NCBI GenBank assembly: GCA_963729275.1
Contig: CAVSNH010000004.1
Coordinates: forward strand, 781,799-845,798
Reading direction: 5' to 3'
Length of the DNA stretch: 64,000 nt
Source of the DNA: CAVSNH01 sp963729275
GTDB lineage: Bacteria; Actinomycetota; Acidimicrobiia; Acidimicrobiales; RAAP-2
Made by a program: the position numbers and the translations under genes
The notes under the pieces: generated by a model
Seen by the model: only the letters and a program-made list of their open reading frames with translations
Told to the model about the DNA's origin: nothing
The model's database searches: none
Part shown: in pieces, positions 45,090 to 54,240 of the stretch
How the letters are laid out: the number at the start of each line of letters is the position of its first letter
Position numbering within the stretch: position 1 is the first letter of the stretch

Positions 45090-45537
45090 GTGGGAAAGCG
45101 GCTTTCTGAGGCTGAGAAGCAGACCATCTGGGACATGCGTGAGCAGGGAGTGCCGGTGAAGCGCATCGCCCGGCACCTGGGCCGGCAGAACGTGTCCCTC
45201 CGGGTGTTCATTGCTGATTCCGGCGGGATGCGCCCCCGTCCCCAGGAGCGGTCCGAGCTCCGTTGTGCCTGGCGGAGCGAGAGGAGATCTCCCGAGGTCT
45301 TGCTGCGGGCCTGTCCATCCGTGAGATTGCCGCTGGACTTGAGCGTTCGCCCTCGACGGTTTGCCGAGAGGTGAATGCCAACGGAGGGCGCATGAAGTAC
45401 AGGCCCCCCCTTGGTCCCCTGAGCAGATCTCGGTGTGGTTGGCTCTGGAGTATCCCGACCAGCGCTTGCGGAAGGTGGTCGAACGGAAGCTCGAGGGCCC
45501 GATCGGGGCAGTGTCGTGGCGGAGTGACCTGCGCTGA
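45090..45537 (+). pseudogene. IS30-family transposase remnant
   Basis: Starts GTG/ATG-type MGKRLSEAEKQTIWDMREQG then RIARHLGRQ (HTH). After a frameshift near 45265 it continues LAEREEISRGLAAGLSIREI and ERSPSTVCREVNANGG, the characteristic IS30 HTH pair. After a deletion it resumes WSPEQISVWLALEYPDQRLR to a stop at 45535. The catalytic DDE domain is absent. No terminal inverted repeats could be assigned. Confidence 0.82.
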
Positions 45538-45641
45538 GGCTCTGAACGAACATCTCGTCACTTCGACAGGCGCGCCGGCGGAGGACCTGACGCAGGCGGG
45601 GCGATTCGGAGTCCGTTCACAATGCTCGGTGCAACCGCTAA

Positions 45642-46313
45642 TCAGCCGATCCCGTGATCACGTGCGTAACGGAGCGCTGTCGCCCGATCGGGAGAGCGGG
45701 TCTTGGCGAAGATACGGTTGATGTGACTCTTGACCGTGTGCGGGCTGAGAAAAAGCGTAGCGGCGATCTCTGGGTTAGTTCTGCCTCGGGCCATCATGGC
45801 CAAGATCTCTGCTTCTCTCTTCGTGAGGCCGTCAGGGAGGATCCCGGGAAGTGCAAAAAGCGTCGCATCGGGCGGCTGGGTGCGGGTAGCCGCGACGAGC
45901 GCAGCTTGGATCGTGGGATCGAGAACGGCCAGGCCGGCGATTGAGCTGCGCAGCGTGTGGGCGATGTCAACTCGATCGGCGTCCTTGGTCAGGTAACTGC
46001 GGGCGCCGGCCCTCAGCGCGGCAAGGACGGAGTCATCGTCGGCATAGGTGGTGAGAACGACAATTGCAATGTCGGGATAGTGCTCGCTCAGATGCTGGGT
46101 GGCTTGGATGCCGTCTACCTCCGGCATGTGGAGGTCGAGGAGGATGGCGTCCGGTCGGTGTCGGCCGCATAGGTCGATGGCTTCTTGACCGTCGGCGGCG
46201 GCGGCCACCACGTCGATGTCGGGCAGGAGATCGAGTAGCAGTACCAAGCCTTCCCGGACGCTCGCCTGATCGTCGGCGACGATGATACGTAGCGGTGCCT
46301 GTTGATCGGTCAT
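45642..46313 (-). CDS. NarL/LuxR-type response regulator
   Basis: 223 aa from ATG 46313. Receiver domain with IIVADDQASVREGL, phospho-acceptor Asp in AILLDLHMPEVDG, VVLTTYADD and SYLTKDAD, then a LuxR-type DNA-binding domain (LTKREAEILAMMARGRTNPE, LFLSPHTVKSHINRIFAKT). It overlaps the histidine kinase gene by ATGA, forming a two-component operon divergent from an ABC exporter. Confidence 0.95.
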   Translation of the reverse strand: MTDQQAPLRIIVADDQASVREGLVLLLDLLPDIDVVAAAADGQEAIDLCGRHRPDAILLDLHMPEVDGIQATQHLSEHYPDIAIVVLTTYADDDSVLAALRAGARSYLTKDADRVDIAHTLRSSIAGLAVLDPTIQAALVAATRTQPPDATLFALPGILPDGLTKREAEILAMMARGRTNPEIAATLFLSPHTVKSHINRIFAKTRSPDRATALRYARDHGIG

Positions 46314-47461
46314 TGGGGGACCTGGGCAGTCACCACCCAGTTGCCCTCGCTTGTATGTGCCTCGAGCGACCCTCCGATGAGTCGGAGGCGTTCCCGCATT
46401 CCGGCAAGGCCGTAGCCTCCGTTGGCGGTTTCCAGTCGGGGGTGGGTCGGTCGGCCGTCGGTCAGCGGGTTGAGAACCGTGAGTGTTGTGGGGCCGTCGG
46501 TGAAGTCGAGCCGCACGACGACCGGCTGGAGAGGGGCATGTTTCGCGGCGTTGACGAAAGACTCTTGGACGGCACGGGTAAGGGCCAATGCGGCGTCGGG
46601 AGTCAGGGGTCGCGGTCGTCCGGTCACTTCGACGGTAACTGGAGTGAGGTACTGATGCTGATGCTCGGCGCCCAGGTCGTCCAAAGCGTCCGCCAGTGGT
46701 GGAGTGTCGGTGCGGAGCGCCTGGAGGGCCCGGCGGGTCTCGACGAGACCTTCGGTAGCCGATCCTTGGGCTTGAGTGAGCAGGTCGACGGCGCGTCCGA
46801 CGTCGCATTGGTCGGTGAGTAATGCTCTTGCCGCTTGGATCTGGACGCCGAGTGATCCGAGCGAGTGGGCGAGCACGTCGTGGATTTCGCGGGCGATACG
46901 GTTGCGCTCGTCAAGGGTGGCGGCGCGGCCTTGCTCCATCCGAAGCTTCTCGGCATTCGCCAGAAGCGCCGCCGACTGCTCGGCTTGGAGGCGATAGCCG
47001 AAAAGTAGCCGGCCGAAGAGGAGCCCGAGGATCATGAGCAGCGGGACGCCAAGCAAATCCCACGCATCCAAGTGATATGCGAGGCCCCCGACGTCGACGG
47101 CGATGACACCAATGGCAGTGACAACGCAAGCGGTTGGCAGCCCGAAGCTGTAGGCGGCAGCGCAGGTGACCATGGCGGCAAGGACGACGAAGGGAGCTCC
47201 GCTTTGGGTGAGGGCCGCCCACCCACAGGTGACGGCACTCGCCGCTAGAGCGAAGGGCAGCATCCGGCGGAGGAGTGGACGTGACGGGAGACGCTGAACG
47301 GCTATCAGCAACGCCAGGGTCAACAACCCGATGACGGACGCGTCGACCATGTCGATGAGGTTCCGGGTAGGACCGTAAGGCTGGGAGAATGTCGAGACAC
47401 CGATCGCGATGAAGATCATCGCGATCGCCGTCCACGTGACTCGGTTCAGCCTGCTCGACAC
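46310..47461 (-). CDS. Sensor histidine kinase (NarX/DesK-type)
   Basis: 383 aa. Four to six N-terminal transmembrane helices with short loops, so the signal is likely membrane-borne. Dimerisation/phosphorylation helix DERNRIAREIHDVLAHSLGS with the His, and a HATPase domain (ALTRAVQESFVNAAKHAPLQ, GGYGLAGMRERLRLIGG). Partner of the response regulator downstream. The ABC genes start 160 nt away in the other direction, so the pair probably regulates them, as in bacitracin-type exporters. Confidence 0.93.
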   Translation of the reverse strand: MSSRLNRVTWTAIAMIFIAIGVSTFSQPYGPTRNLIDMVDASVIGLLTLALLIAVQRLPSRPLLRRMLPFALAASAVTCGWAALTQSGAPFVVLAAMVTCAAAYSFGLPTACVVTAIGVIAVDVGGLAYHLDAWDLLGVPLLMILGLLFGRLLFGYRLQAEQSAALLANAEKLRMEQGRAATLDERNRIAREIHDVLAHSLGSLGVQIQAARALLTDQCDVGRAVDLLTQAQGSATEGLVETRRALQALRTDTPPLADALDDLGAEHQHQYLTPVTVEVTGRPRPLTPDAALALTRAVQESFVNAAKHAPLQPVVVRLDFTDGPTTLTVLNPLTDGRPTHPRLETANGGYGLAGMRERLRLIGGSLEAHTSEGNWVVTAQVPQ

Positions 47462-47622
47462 CTTCTCAGTATCGCTCAGGGGCGGCGACGGCGCCTCAGC
47501 CCAAAGGTGTGATCTCTGGTACTAGGCGCCCTCAAGCTCATACTTGCCCTGGTACTGCTCGCACCCAAGATCCAACTGACAGGCTGACGACAACGGCTCT
47601 CCAGTGCCGCAAGCTCGTCGAC

Positions 47623-48432
47623 ATGCGACCAACCGATCCAAAGAAGGTCCTCGCTACCGACTCAGTCTGCCTCGGCGTTCCGACAGCGGAGGAGGCCCCA
47701 ACCCAAGTGCCTGCGGCTGCGCAGGCGATCGATTTGGTCAAAACCTACGGCACCGGGGGCGCCATCGTTACCGCCCTGGGCGGGGTCAGCGTCGAATTCG
47801 CTCGTGGGCAGTTCGCCGCCGTCATGGGGCCGTCCGGATCGGGCAAGTCGACCCTCATGCACTGCATGGCGGGGCTCGACGTGGCGACGACGGGACATGC
47901 CTATGTAGGCGACCAGAACATCGCCGAGCTAACCGACACCGGTCTAACTGAGTTGCGCCGCGACCACATCGGCTTCATCTTCCAATCGTTCAACCTGATC
48001 CCGACGCTTACTGCCCAGGAGAACATCGTCCTTCCAGCCAATCTCGCCGGGACGAAGGTCGATGGCGAGTGGTTCGACTACCTCGTCGGCCAGCTGCGCA
48101 TCGGCGACCGCCTGTCGCACCGCCCGACCGAGATGTCCGGTGGCCAGCAGCAGCGCGTGGCCTGCGCCCGAGCGCTCATCGGCCGGCCCGACCTGATCTT
48201 CGCCGACGAGCCCACAGGCAACCTGGACTCGAACGCCTCGGCCGAGATGTTGAGCTTTCTCCGTCAATCGGTTTCCGAGCTAGGGCAGTCGATCGTCATG
48301 GTCACCCACGACGCCCACGGCGCCGCCTACGCCGAGCGGGTGGTGTTCCTCGCCGACGGAACGGTGGTGGGCGATCTCGCCAACCCGACTGCCGACACGG
48401 TGCTCGAGCAAATGAAGCAGCTGGGAAACTGA
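47623..48432 (+). CDS. ABC transporter ATP-binding protein (MacB/LolD type)
   Basis: 269 aa from ATG 47623; upstream starts in the frame are less likely. Walker A GPSGSGKSTLM, Q-loop FIFQSFNLIP, signature MSGGQQQRVACARAL, Walker B LIFADEPTGNLD, H-loop VTHDAHGA. The 30-residue extension before the domain is unusual. It is followed one base later by its permease. Confidence 0.93.
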   Translation: MRPTDPKKVLATDSVCLGVPTAEEAPTQVPAAAQAIDLVKTYGTGGAIVTALGGVSVEFARGQFAAVMGPSGSGKSTLMHCMAGLDVATTGHAYVGDQNIAELTDTGLTELRRDHIGFIFQSFNLIPTLTAQENIVLPANLAGTKVDGEWFDYLVGQLRIGDRLSHRPTEMSGGQQQRVACARALIGRPDLIFADEPTGNLDSNASAEMLSFLRQSVSELGQSIVMVTHDAHGAAYAERVVFLADGTVVGDLANPTADTVLEQMKQLGN

Positions 48433-48433
48433 C

Positions 48434-50944
48434 GTGTGGATAGTCACCCTCAAGGGTCTCCTCGCCCACAAGCTCCGCCTGGCGCTCACCGCTCTTGCCA
48501 TCGTCCTCGGCGTCACGTTCATCTCGGGATCCCTGGTCCTGACCGACACCCTGCACGACACCTTCACCAGCTTGGTCTCGAACGCCTACCAGCACATCGA
48601 TTTCCAGGTCCGGGGCCAGGCTGTCCTCAATAACGGAAACAACACAGTGCGGGACCCGATCCCCGAATCGCTGCTGGCCAAGGTGCGCCGGGTTCCCGGA
48701 GTGGCACAGGCGGCCGGGTCGGTCAGCGGCTACGCGCAGTACGTCTCCGATGGCAATGCCATCGGCAACGGTGGAGCGACGGACGGCATCTCCTTCGATC
48801 CCGAAAAGCAGCTCTCACCCTTCCAGCTGGTTGAGGGAAATGCTCCGAGCTCACCCGAGGACGTGGCGATGGATGTCGCCACGGCGCACCGGGATCATTT
48901 CGTGGTCGGCGAGCGCGTGCGGATTCTTTTGCCTAGCAGTCCGGAGACCTTCACCATCACGGGTCTGCTGAAGTTCGGCACGGCCGACAATCTGGCCGGT
49001 ACGACGATCGCCGCCTTCGACGTGCCCACGGCTCAGAAGCTCTTCGGTCTCACCAGGAGATTCAACAACATCGACCTCGTGACCACGCCGGGAGCAGACC
49101 ACGCCACCGTCCAGCATGACATCGCCCGGATCCTCCCCGCCGGGGTCGAATTGGTGACCGGCCAGACCGTGATCAACGAGGAGACGAGCGACGTCAACCA
49201 GGCGTTGTCGGTCTTCTCCATGGCGCTGGTGATCTTCGCCCTCATCGCCCTGTTCGTCGGAGGCTTCACCATCCTCAACACCTTCTCGATTACTGTCGGA
49301 CAGCGCACCCGCGAGTTGGCGCTCCTCCGTATCGTCGGCGCCAGCCGGCGCCAGGTGTTCCGCTCGGTGCTGGCCGAGGCGGCCGTCGTCGGCCTGGTGG
49401 CCTCTGTGGTCGGCCTCGGGCTGGGCGTTCTCGCAGCCAAAGGTCTCGTCGCCCTCCTGAGCGGCTTCGGCGTCTCGTTGCCTTCGGGCGCCCTGGTGTT
49501 CTCGCTCCGCACCGTGATCGTCGGCCTGGCCGTGGGGATAGGCGTGACCGTAGTCTCAGCCATCAGTCCGGCGCGCCGAGCGGTGCGGATTCCGCCGGTG
49601 GCGGCTCTGACATCTCACAACGCCGAATCCGAAGTCTCCTCGGGCCGGCGCGGCGCTATCGGCGGCGGCTGTGTTGTTGTCGGCGTCGCGGTACTCGGCA
49701 TCGGCCTGGCGGCATCTACAGTGGCGCTGGTCGGTGTGGGCGCAGTGGGGATCTTCGTCGGTGTCGGCATGCTGGCTCCGATTGTGGCGCGACCAATGGC
49801 CAGTGCCATCGGCCGACCGGTAGCGCGCGTTTTCGGAGTCTCGGGTCGACTGGGCCGAGAGAACTCCATGCGCAGCCCGCGCCGGACCGCTCAGACCGCC
49901 GCCGCCCTCATGGTCGGGCTGGCATTGGTGTCGGCCATGTCGGTCTTTGGGGCGTCGCTCTCCAAGTCGACTACCAACAGCATCGACAACGCGGTCAGCG
50001 CTGACCTCGTCGTCACCGGCCCGAGCTCGGGGTTCCCGAACTCGGCGGTCAAGGCAGTCTCCGAAGTCCCGGGGGTGACCGCGTCAGCGACGGTCTATAA
50101 GGGGCAGTTCGAGTTCAAGGGCTCGCTGGCCAACGTGGTCGGGGTCTCTACCGACCATCTCGCAGACACGGTGATCCTTTCGATGCAGGCCGGAACGTCA
50201 CAGCCAGCGCTGGCGGCCGGTCAGATGCTGATCGATGCGACGATGGCGAAGAACGACGATCTCTCAGTCGGGTCATTGGTCCCGGTGAAGTTCGCCCTGA
50301 CCGGAACGAGCACGATCCGCATCGGCGGCATCTTCGAGCCCAATGCCCTGATCGGCCACTACATGGTGGGCAGCGAGTTCTTCCTGTCCCACTTCCTCAA
50401 TCCGCTACCGATCGGGGTCCTGCTCAAGACCGATGGCAGGCCAGGCATGTACAACGCGGTCAACAATGCCACCACCCCCTACCCGAACGTCGGGGTCCAG
50501 ACGAGGGCACAGTACGAAGCGTCACAGGTGGCAGGCGTCAACAAGCTATTGGGCATCGTCTACGCCCTCCTGGCCCTGGCCGTGCTCATCGCCCTCATCG
50601 GCATCGTCAACACCCTCTTGCTGTCGGTCTTCGAGCGTACACACGAGATCGGACTGCTTCGGGCGGTCGGCATGAAGCGACGACAGATCCGGGCCATGAT
50701 CCGCTCGGAAGCGGTGATCCTCGCTCTCTTCGGGGCGATCATCGGCGTCGTGGTGGGCACCGGCCTCGGCGCAGCCTTGTCGCATTCGCTCGAGAAGTCC
50801 CAAGAGATCACCGTCGTCTCGATCCCCTTCCCCAGCTTGGCCCTGTTCGTGCTCATTGCAGCCATCCTCGGGCTGGCCGCAGCGAGTTGGCCGGCGCGGC
50901 GGGCGGGCAAGCTCGACGTGCTTGCGGCGATCGCTGCGGAGTGA
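48434..50944 (+). CDS. FtsX-type ABC exporter permease
   Basis: 836 aa, GTG start, uninterrupted. N-terminal helix LRLALTALAIVLGVTFISGS, large extracytoplasmic domain, three-helix FtsX block (LFVGGFTILNTFSITVGQRT), a middle pair of helices, a second extracytoplasmic domain, and a second FtsX block ending LAAASWPARRAGKLDVLAAI. This is the duplicated-FtsX architecture of actinobacterial exporters for peptides or lipids, in an operon with the ATPase and next to the two-component genes. It may confer resistance to a wall-active compound. Confidence 0.93.
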   Translation: MWIVTLKGLLAHKLRLALTALAIVLGVTFISGSLVLTDTLHDTFTSLVSNAYQHIDFQVRGQAVLNNGNNTVRDPIPESLLAKVRRVPGVAQAAGSVSGYAQYVSDGNAIGNGGATDGISFDPEKQLSPFQLVEGNAPSSPEDVAMDVATAHRDHFVVGERVRILLPSSPETFTITGLLKFGTADNLAGTTIAAFDVPTAQKLFGLTRRFNNIDLVTTPGADHATVQHDIARILPAGVELVTGQTVINEETSDVNQALSVFSMALVIFALIALFVGGFTILNTFSITVGQRTRELALLRIVGASRRQVFRSVLAEAAVVGLVASVVGLGLGVLAAKGLVALLSGFGVSLPSGALVFSLRTVIVGLAVGIGVTVVSAISPARRAVRIPPVAALTSHNAESEVSSGRRGAIGGGCVVVGVAVLGIGLAASTVALVGVGAVGIFVGVGMLAPIVARPMASAIGRPVARVFGVSGRLGRENSMRSPRRTAQTAAALMVGLALVSAMSVFGASLSKSTTNSIDNAVSADLVVTGPSSGFPNSAVKAVSEVPGVTASATVYKGQFEFKGSLANVVGVSTDHLADTVILSMQAGTSQPALAAGQMLIDATMAKNDDLSVGSLVPVKFALTGTSTIRIGGIFEPNALIGHYMVGSEFFLSHFLNPLPIGVLLKTDGRPGMYNAVNNATTPYPNVGVQTRAQYEASQVAGVNKLLGIVYALLALAVLIALIGIVNTLLLSVFERTHEIGLLRAVGMKRRQIRAMIRSEAVILALFGAIIGVVVGTGLGAALSHSLEKSQEITVVSIPFPSLALFVLIAAILGLAAASWPARRAGKLDVLAAIAAE

Positions 50945-51106
50945 GTCGACTCGGCATGCGGCGTGTCCTGGCAAGTTCGTGGCCGGACTTGTGTTCTTGG
51001 CGGCCGGACAACGCTCGAGGAAGTGGCGAAACAGCGCACTCTGTACACCGTCGGATCGTGAGCTACGGAAGACTGATCCGGGCCCCGAGGCGGGAGGATG
51101 AGTGCG

Positions 51107-51208
51107 ATGCACGCAGGAGACCTCGTCCTTGCCATCAGATGGGTGGCGTTCTGGATCTACTCGGCGCAGTCTGCTTGCACCGCGGGCAGGGTAAGGAGAA
51201 AGTCATGA
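51107..51208 (+). CDS. Tiny hydrophobic ORF upstream of small membrane protein
   Basis: 33 aa, ATG 9 nt after GGGAGG (51092-51097). MHAGDLVLAIRWVAFWIYSA is amphipathic/hydrophobic, with a basic end. Its stop overlaps the next ATG (ATGA), so it could be a leader peptide or coupled partner of that protein. Too short to classify. Confidence 0.35.
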   Translation: MHAGDLVLAIRWVAFWIYSAQSACTAGRVRRKS

Positions 51209-51456
51209 CGAAGTACCGGAACTACTGGACGTACTCGATTGGCTGCTTTGTTGTGTGGGGAGTGATCCTGGCAGTACGTGCAGCAGCTTTTGGAGGCACC
51301 TCGACTACGCATGACGTGCTCTTCGTCTTTGCCGGCTGGTGCATTGCCTGGGTTTCGACCACCATCGCCCGGTGGATCTACCCGCCCCCAAAGCGCTGGC
51401 TCCAGCCGACACTCCCAATCCCTGAGATCCGGAGCAACGTGCACCCGTCCCGATGA
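51205..51456 (+). CDS. Small two-TM protein
   Basis: 83 aa, ATG 51205 after AAGGAGAAAGTC. Two hydrophobic segments, YSIGCFVVWGVILAVRAAAF and DVLFVFAGWCIAWVSTTIAR, then a Pro/Arg-rich cytoplasmic tail (WIYPPPKRWLQP). No family recognised. The stop overlaps the start of a ketopantoate-reductase remnant. Confidence 0.6.
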   Translation: MTKYRNYWTYSIGCFVVWGVILAVRAAAFGGTSTTHDVLFVFAGWCIAWVSTTIARWIYPPPKRWLQPTLPIPEIRSNVHPSR

Positions 51457-51720
51457 AGATCGGCTTTCGTTGGCCCTGGAGTCATTGGCAGCATCTACGA
51501 TGGCCTTCTCGCCCCGGTCGGGACATGATGTGACGCTCATCGCGCGCGGATAGCGACTCGCAGATCTCGACGCATTGTGTTGGTGTTGGAGGACGCCGAC
51601 TCAGGACAACCCCCGAGATTTCGCTCCCGGTCCTTGACGAACTGTCGCCAGACGACCGCTACGACCTGGTGCCGGTGCCGGTCCGCTCTGAGCAGCGGAT
51701 TGGCAACCAGTGGGTGATCC
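51453..51720 (+). pseudogene. Ketopantoate reductase (ApbA/PanE) N-terminal remnant
   Basis: Pieces in shifting frames give the dinucleotide-binding opening MKIG then FVGPGVIGSIYDGLLA, then SGHDVTLIARG, RLADLDA and finally ISLPVLDELSPDDRYDLV. The order and spacing match 2-dehydropantoate 2-reductases. The catalytic C-terminal domain is missing and the frame is broken at least three times. Confidence 0.75.
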
Positions 51721-51825
51721 AGACTGTCCCAATCGCCGGGGCGGGGCTCAGCTGTCGGACAAGTTGAGCTGGAAGTCAGTCTCGCTGCGCTATGAGGGAA
51801 TCTCGGCAAAACTGTTGACCGACTC

Positions 51826-52254
51826 ATGTTCAGAAGCTCGATCACTGCCGTTCTCACCGTGCGAGGAGCTGACGAGTCCATCACGTTCTACTCGCAGGCA
51901 TTCGGCGCCGAGGAGGTGTACCGGAACACCTACCCCGATGGACGGATCGTTGCGGAACTGGCAGTAGGCGATGCTCGGTTCCGGGTCGCTGACGAAGCGC
52001 CTGAGGCGTCCAACTTGAGTCCGGAGACTCTCGGTGGGACATCAGTGAGGATCAACCTGTTCGTCGAAGACCCCGACTCGCTCGTCGAGCGCGCAATCCA
52101 GCACGGTGCAGTGCTCGTGGCTCCAGTTGTCGACCAGTCGTACGGGCTCCGGCAGGGCCGCCTCGCTGATCCGTGGGGTCATCATTGGCTCATTGGACGG
52201 CCGTTGGAAGGACCCAGTGGGGACTGGGCAAGTCCGCGCACCGCTGCCCCGTGA
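51826..52254 (+). CDS. VOC/glyoxalase-family protein (PhnB-like)
   Basis: 142 aa. Two beta-alpha-beta-beta-beta modules: RSSITAVLTVRGADESITFY, VYRNTYPDGRIVAELAVGDA, then SVRINLFVEDPDSLVERAIQ and RLADPWGHHWLIGR. The last motif (DPWGHHW) holds the C-terminal metal ligand region of PhnB/Bleo-type VOC proteins. Substrate unknown; often resistance or decarboxylation-type roles. It lies just left of the mobile module. Confidence 0.85.
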   Translation: MFRSSITAVLTVRGADESITFYSQAFGAEEVYRNTYPDGRIVAELAVGDARFRVADEAPEASNLSPETLGGTSVRINLFVEDPDSLVERAIQHGAVLVAPVVDQSYGLRQGRLADPWGHHWLIGRPLEGPSGDWASPRTAAP

Positions 52255-52480
52255 TGCGTGCTTCCCAAGTTGAGACCGCCCCAGTCCATCGGCTCGGGGA
52301 TCGACACTTGGCTCGGCGCTGGGTCGCCTGCTCAAATCGGCGTCCACTGCTCGCCGAAGCAACCGGTCGCAACCACCAGAGAACCGCCGGTGCTCTAACC
52401 TTCGGGTTGGGACTCGATGTGCGCGGCTCCTCGGAGTCGTCGGGAACACTGAACGCCACTGTCTCAACGCTTAAGCTGGA

Positions 52481-53325
52481 CTACTCTGGCCTCATTTGTA
52501 GCTGCTCCAGGACTCCCGCGGGATGCCCAAGATCGGCCAGCCGGCGTCGTGGTCCTGACCCCCCCACGGCCATCCACACCGCACCGTCGGGCGACTGTGC
52601 GGCCGGCAATACAGCCGTGGCCACAGGGACGGCTGGGTGGACGAGCACTCGACGTGCAGCCGTCTCCCGGCCTCTGGTAGGGAAGGAGAAGAGCACCCAC
52701 GTCGGATACCCAGCAACACGGAAAGGCAGGGCGTAGCCCCCGAGTTTTGCCTCGAGCTGAGCTAACCGCTCTGAGGCCAAATCGAACTCGAAGAGGAACG
52801 GCCGCCGCCATCCGCCCTCGACCCACACGCCGTAGCCGTCCGAACGAACCGCCTCGCCCCAGGCCGCAGCACAGCGTCGCGCTGACCACCACTCGGCCAG
52901 TTCGGCGTCACCCCTCATCCGCGCCGACCGGACGAGTGCGGTAAAGAAGCCGTTGCACCCGACCAGATGCGCGAGGTGGCTGTTCGAGGCCAGGGCGGTC
53001 CCGGTCTCGCGTCGCCATTTGAGGTCGGAAAGGTCCACGCCTCTCTCCGCGGCAATTATCGCGGCGCCAGCCGACCCCAGGGTGAAGTGGTTGGGCCGGC
53101 TACCGGACCATGACCGTGGTCGGAATCGCCCAACGACGTCGAGGGTGCAAAGCAGGCCTTACGGAGCGACGTGAAGCCGACGTCGGCAACTTGACCAGTC
53201 GTTAATACTCGATGATCGAAGAGGAGGCGACAGATTGTCCGATCCCGTTCAGTAATCCGACCAGCCAGCTCATAGAGGTGATCATCTCGACGACTCCTCG
53301 CCAGGCGAACTCGACCGCCCATTCC
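52481..53325 (-). pseudogene. Replication-relaxation family protein, frameshifted
   Basis: From ATG 53325: LYELAGRITERDRTICRLLF, then DHRVLTTGQVADVGFTSLRKA. A deletion/frameshift near 53155 follows, after which LCTDLDVVGRF-like sequence (TLDVVGRFRPRSWSGSRPNH) and GSAGAAIIAAERGVDLSDLK lead in a second frame to the C-terminal domain (HLAHLVGCNGFFTALVRSAR, WVEGGWRRPFLFEFDLASER, YPTWVLFSFPTRGRE). This is the winged-helix plus nuclease-like layout of the PF13814-type family carried by actinobacterial integrative elements. Broken as written. Confidence 0.8.
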
Positions 53326-53946
53326 AGACTCACCACCGTGTTGGACTGCATACGCTCTCTCCCACTTAGTCGGTCCTCGACGACGATCCCCCGCCGTCGA
53401 CCCGACCCGCGATTTGGTGCCAGATAGAGGGATCGTGTGAAAACTCGACCCCGGTTCGATCTCTGACGCGATCCCTGGGACGAATCCTGAGCCGTCAGCA
53501 AGCTCGCCGCTTCCAGTCAGCGGGGGTGTGGACCCAGGCATTGAATATCACGATCACCATCAAGTGAACGGAGCGTTGCGGGCCCTGTTGGGACAAAGGT
53601 TCGCCAATCCGCAATGCCGTTCGAACAGCTGCCATGTGTCTGGTGCCGACCGTGTCGAGCCGCTCATGATGGCCCTCCCTCGGCGGCACGCCCGAATTGG
53701 GGCCATCGCCACGGGCAATTGTAAGCCCCAATTTTGTCATCACTTGGACCGTTTGGCGGTCACGATCTTGCCCTCCCGGGCCGTTCTGGCGCCCAACAAC
53801 AGGCGTCCTCTGCTCCAGGTCTGCTCCAAAAGTGCTCCGCGGGTCGCGTCGCCCTTCGTGGCCCGGACGTGGAGCAAACGTGAGGTACTTGCGGGGTACT
53901 GACAACTGCCTAGTCAAGGGCCTCCCCGCTGTCTGACGGTGCGTAT
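53326..53946. other. Divergent regulatory gap of the mobile module
   Basis: No convincing gene on either strand. AATTGGGG (53695-53702), its inverse CCCCAATT (53726-53733) and CCCAATTGGGG (53962-53972, just inside the next ORF) may be binding sites for an element regulator. Confidence 0.4.
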
Positions 53947-54240
53947 GTGGCCGCGATTTGTCCCAATTGGGGTCCTTCTCCGCCATTCTCATCTGACGCT
54001 CCTCCGGTCGTGGGCTTGCCGATGGGAGCCCCGAGACCCAATGCACAAGATGCAAGCGGAGGGCCGTTTGAGCTGCTCTGGCCCGAGCTTGTCGACCTGC
54101 CCGCACAGAGCCAACAGCGAGCGGAAGGGGCCCTTTCCGACCTCTTCGAGCAGCTCCTGCGGGCCGATCAATCACTGTTGACTCCGCCGTCCGTTCGGAG
54201 GTCGTGTGTGGCTCCGCCCAAATCGGAGGATGGACCATGA
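53947..54240 (+). CDS. Small ORF coupled to serine recombinase
   Basis: 97 aa from GTG 53947 (ATG 54021 is also possible). The convincing part is FELLWPELVDLPAQSQQRAE then GALSDLFEQLLRADQ, a short helical region that in related elements precedes the recombinase gene. Its stop overlaps the recombinase ATG. Possibly a directionality or expression-coupling factor; this is inference. Confidence 0.55.
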   Translation: MAAICPNWGPSPPFSSDAPPVVGLPMGAPRPNAQDASGGPFELLWPELVDLPAQSQQRAEGALSDLFEQLLRADQSLLTPPSVRRSCVAPPKSEDGP

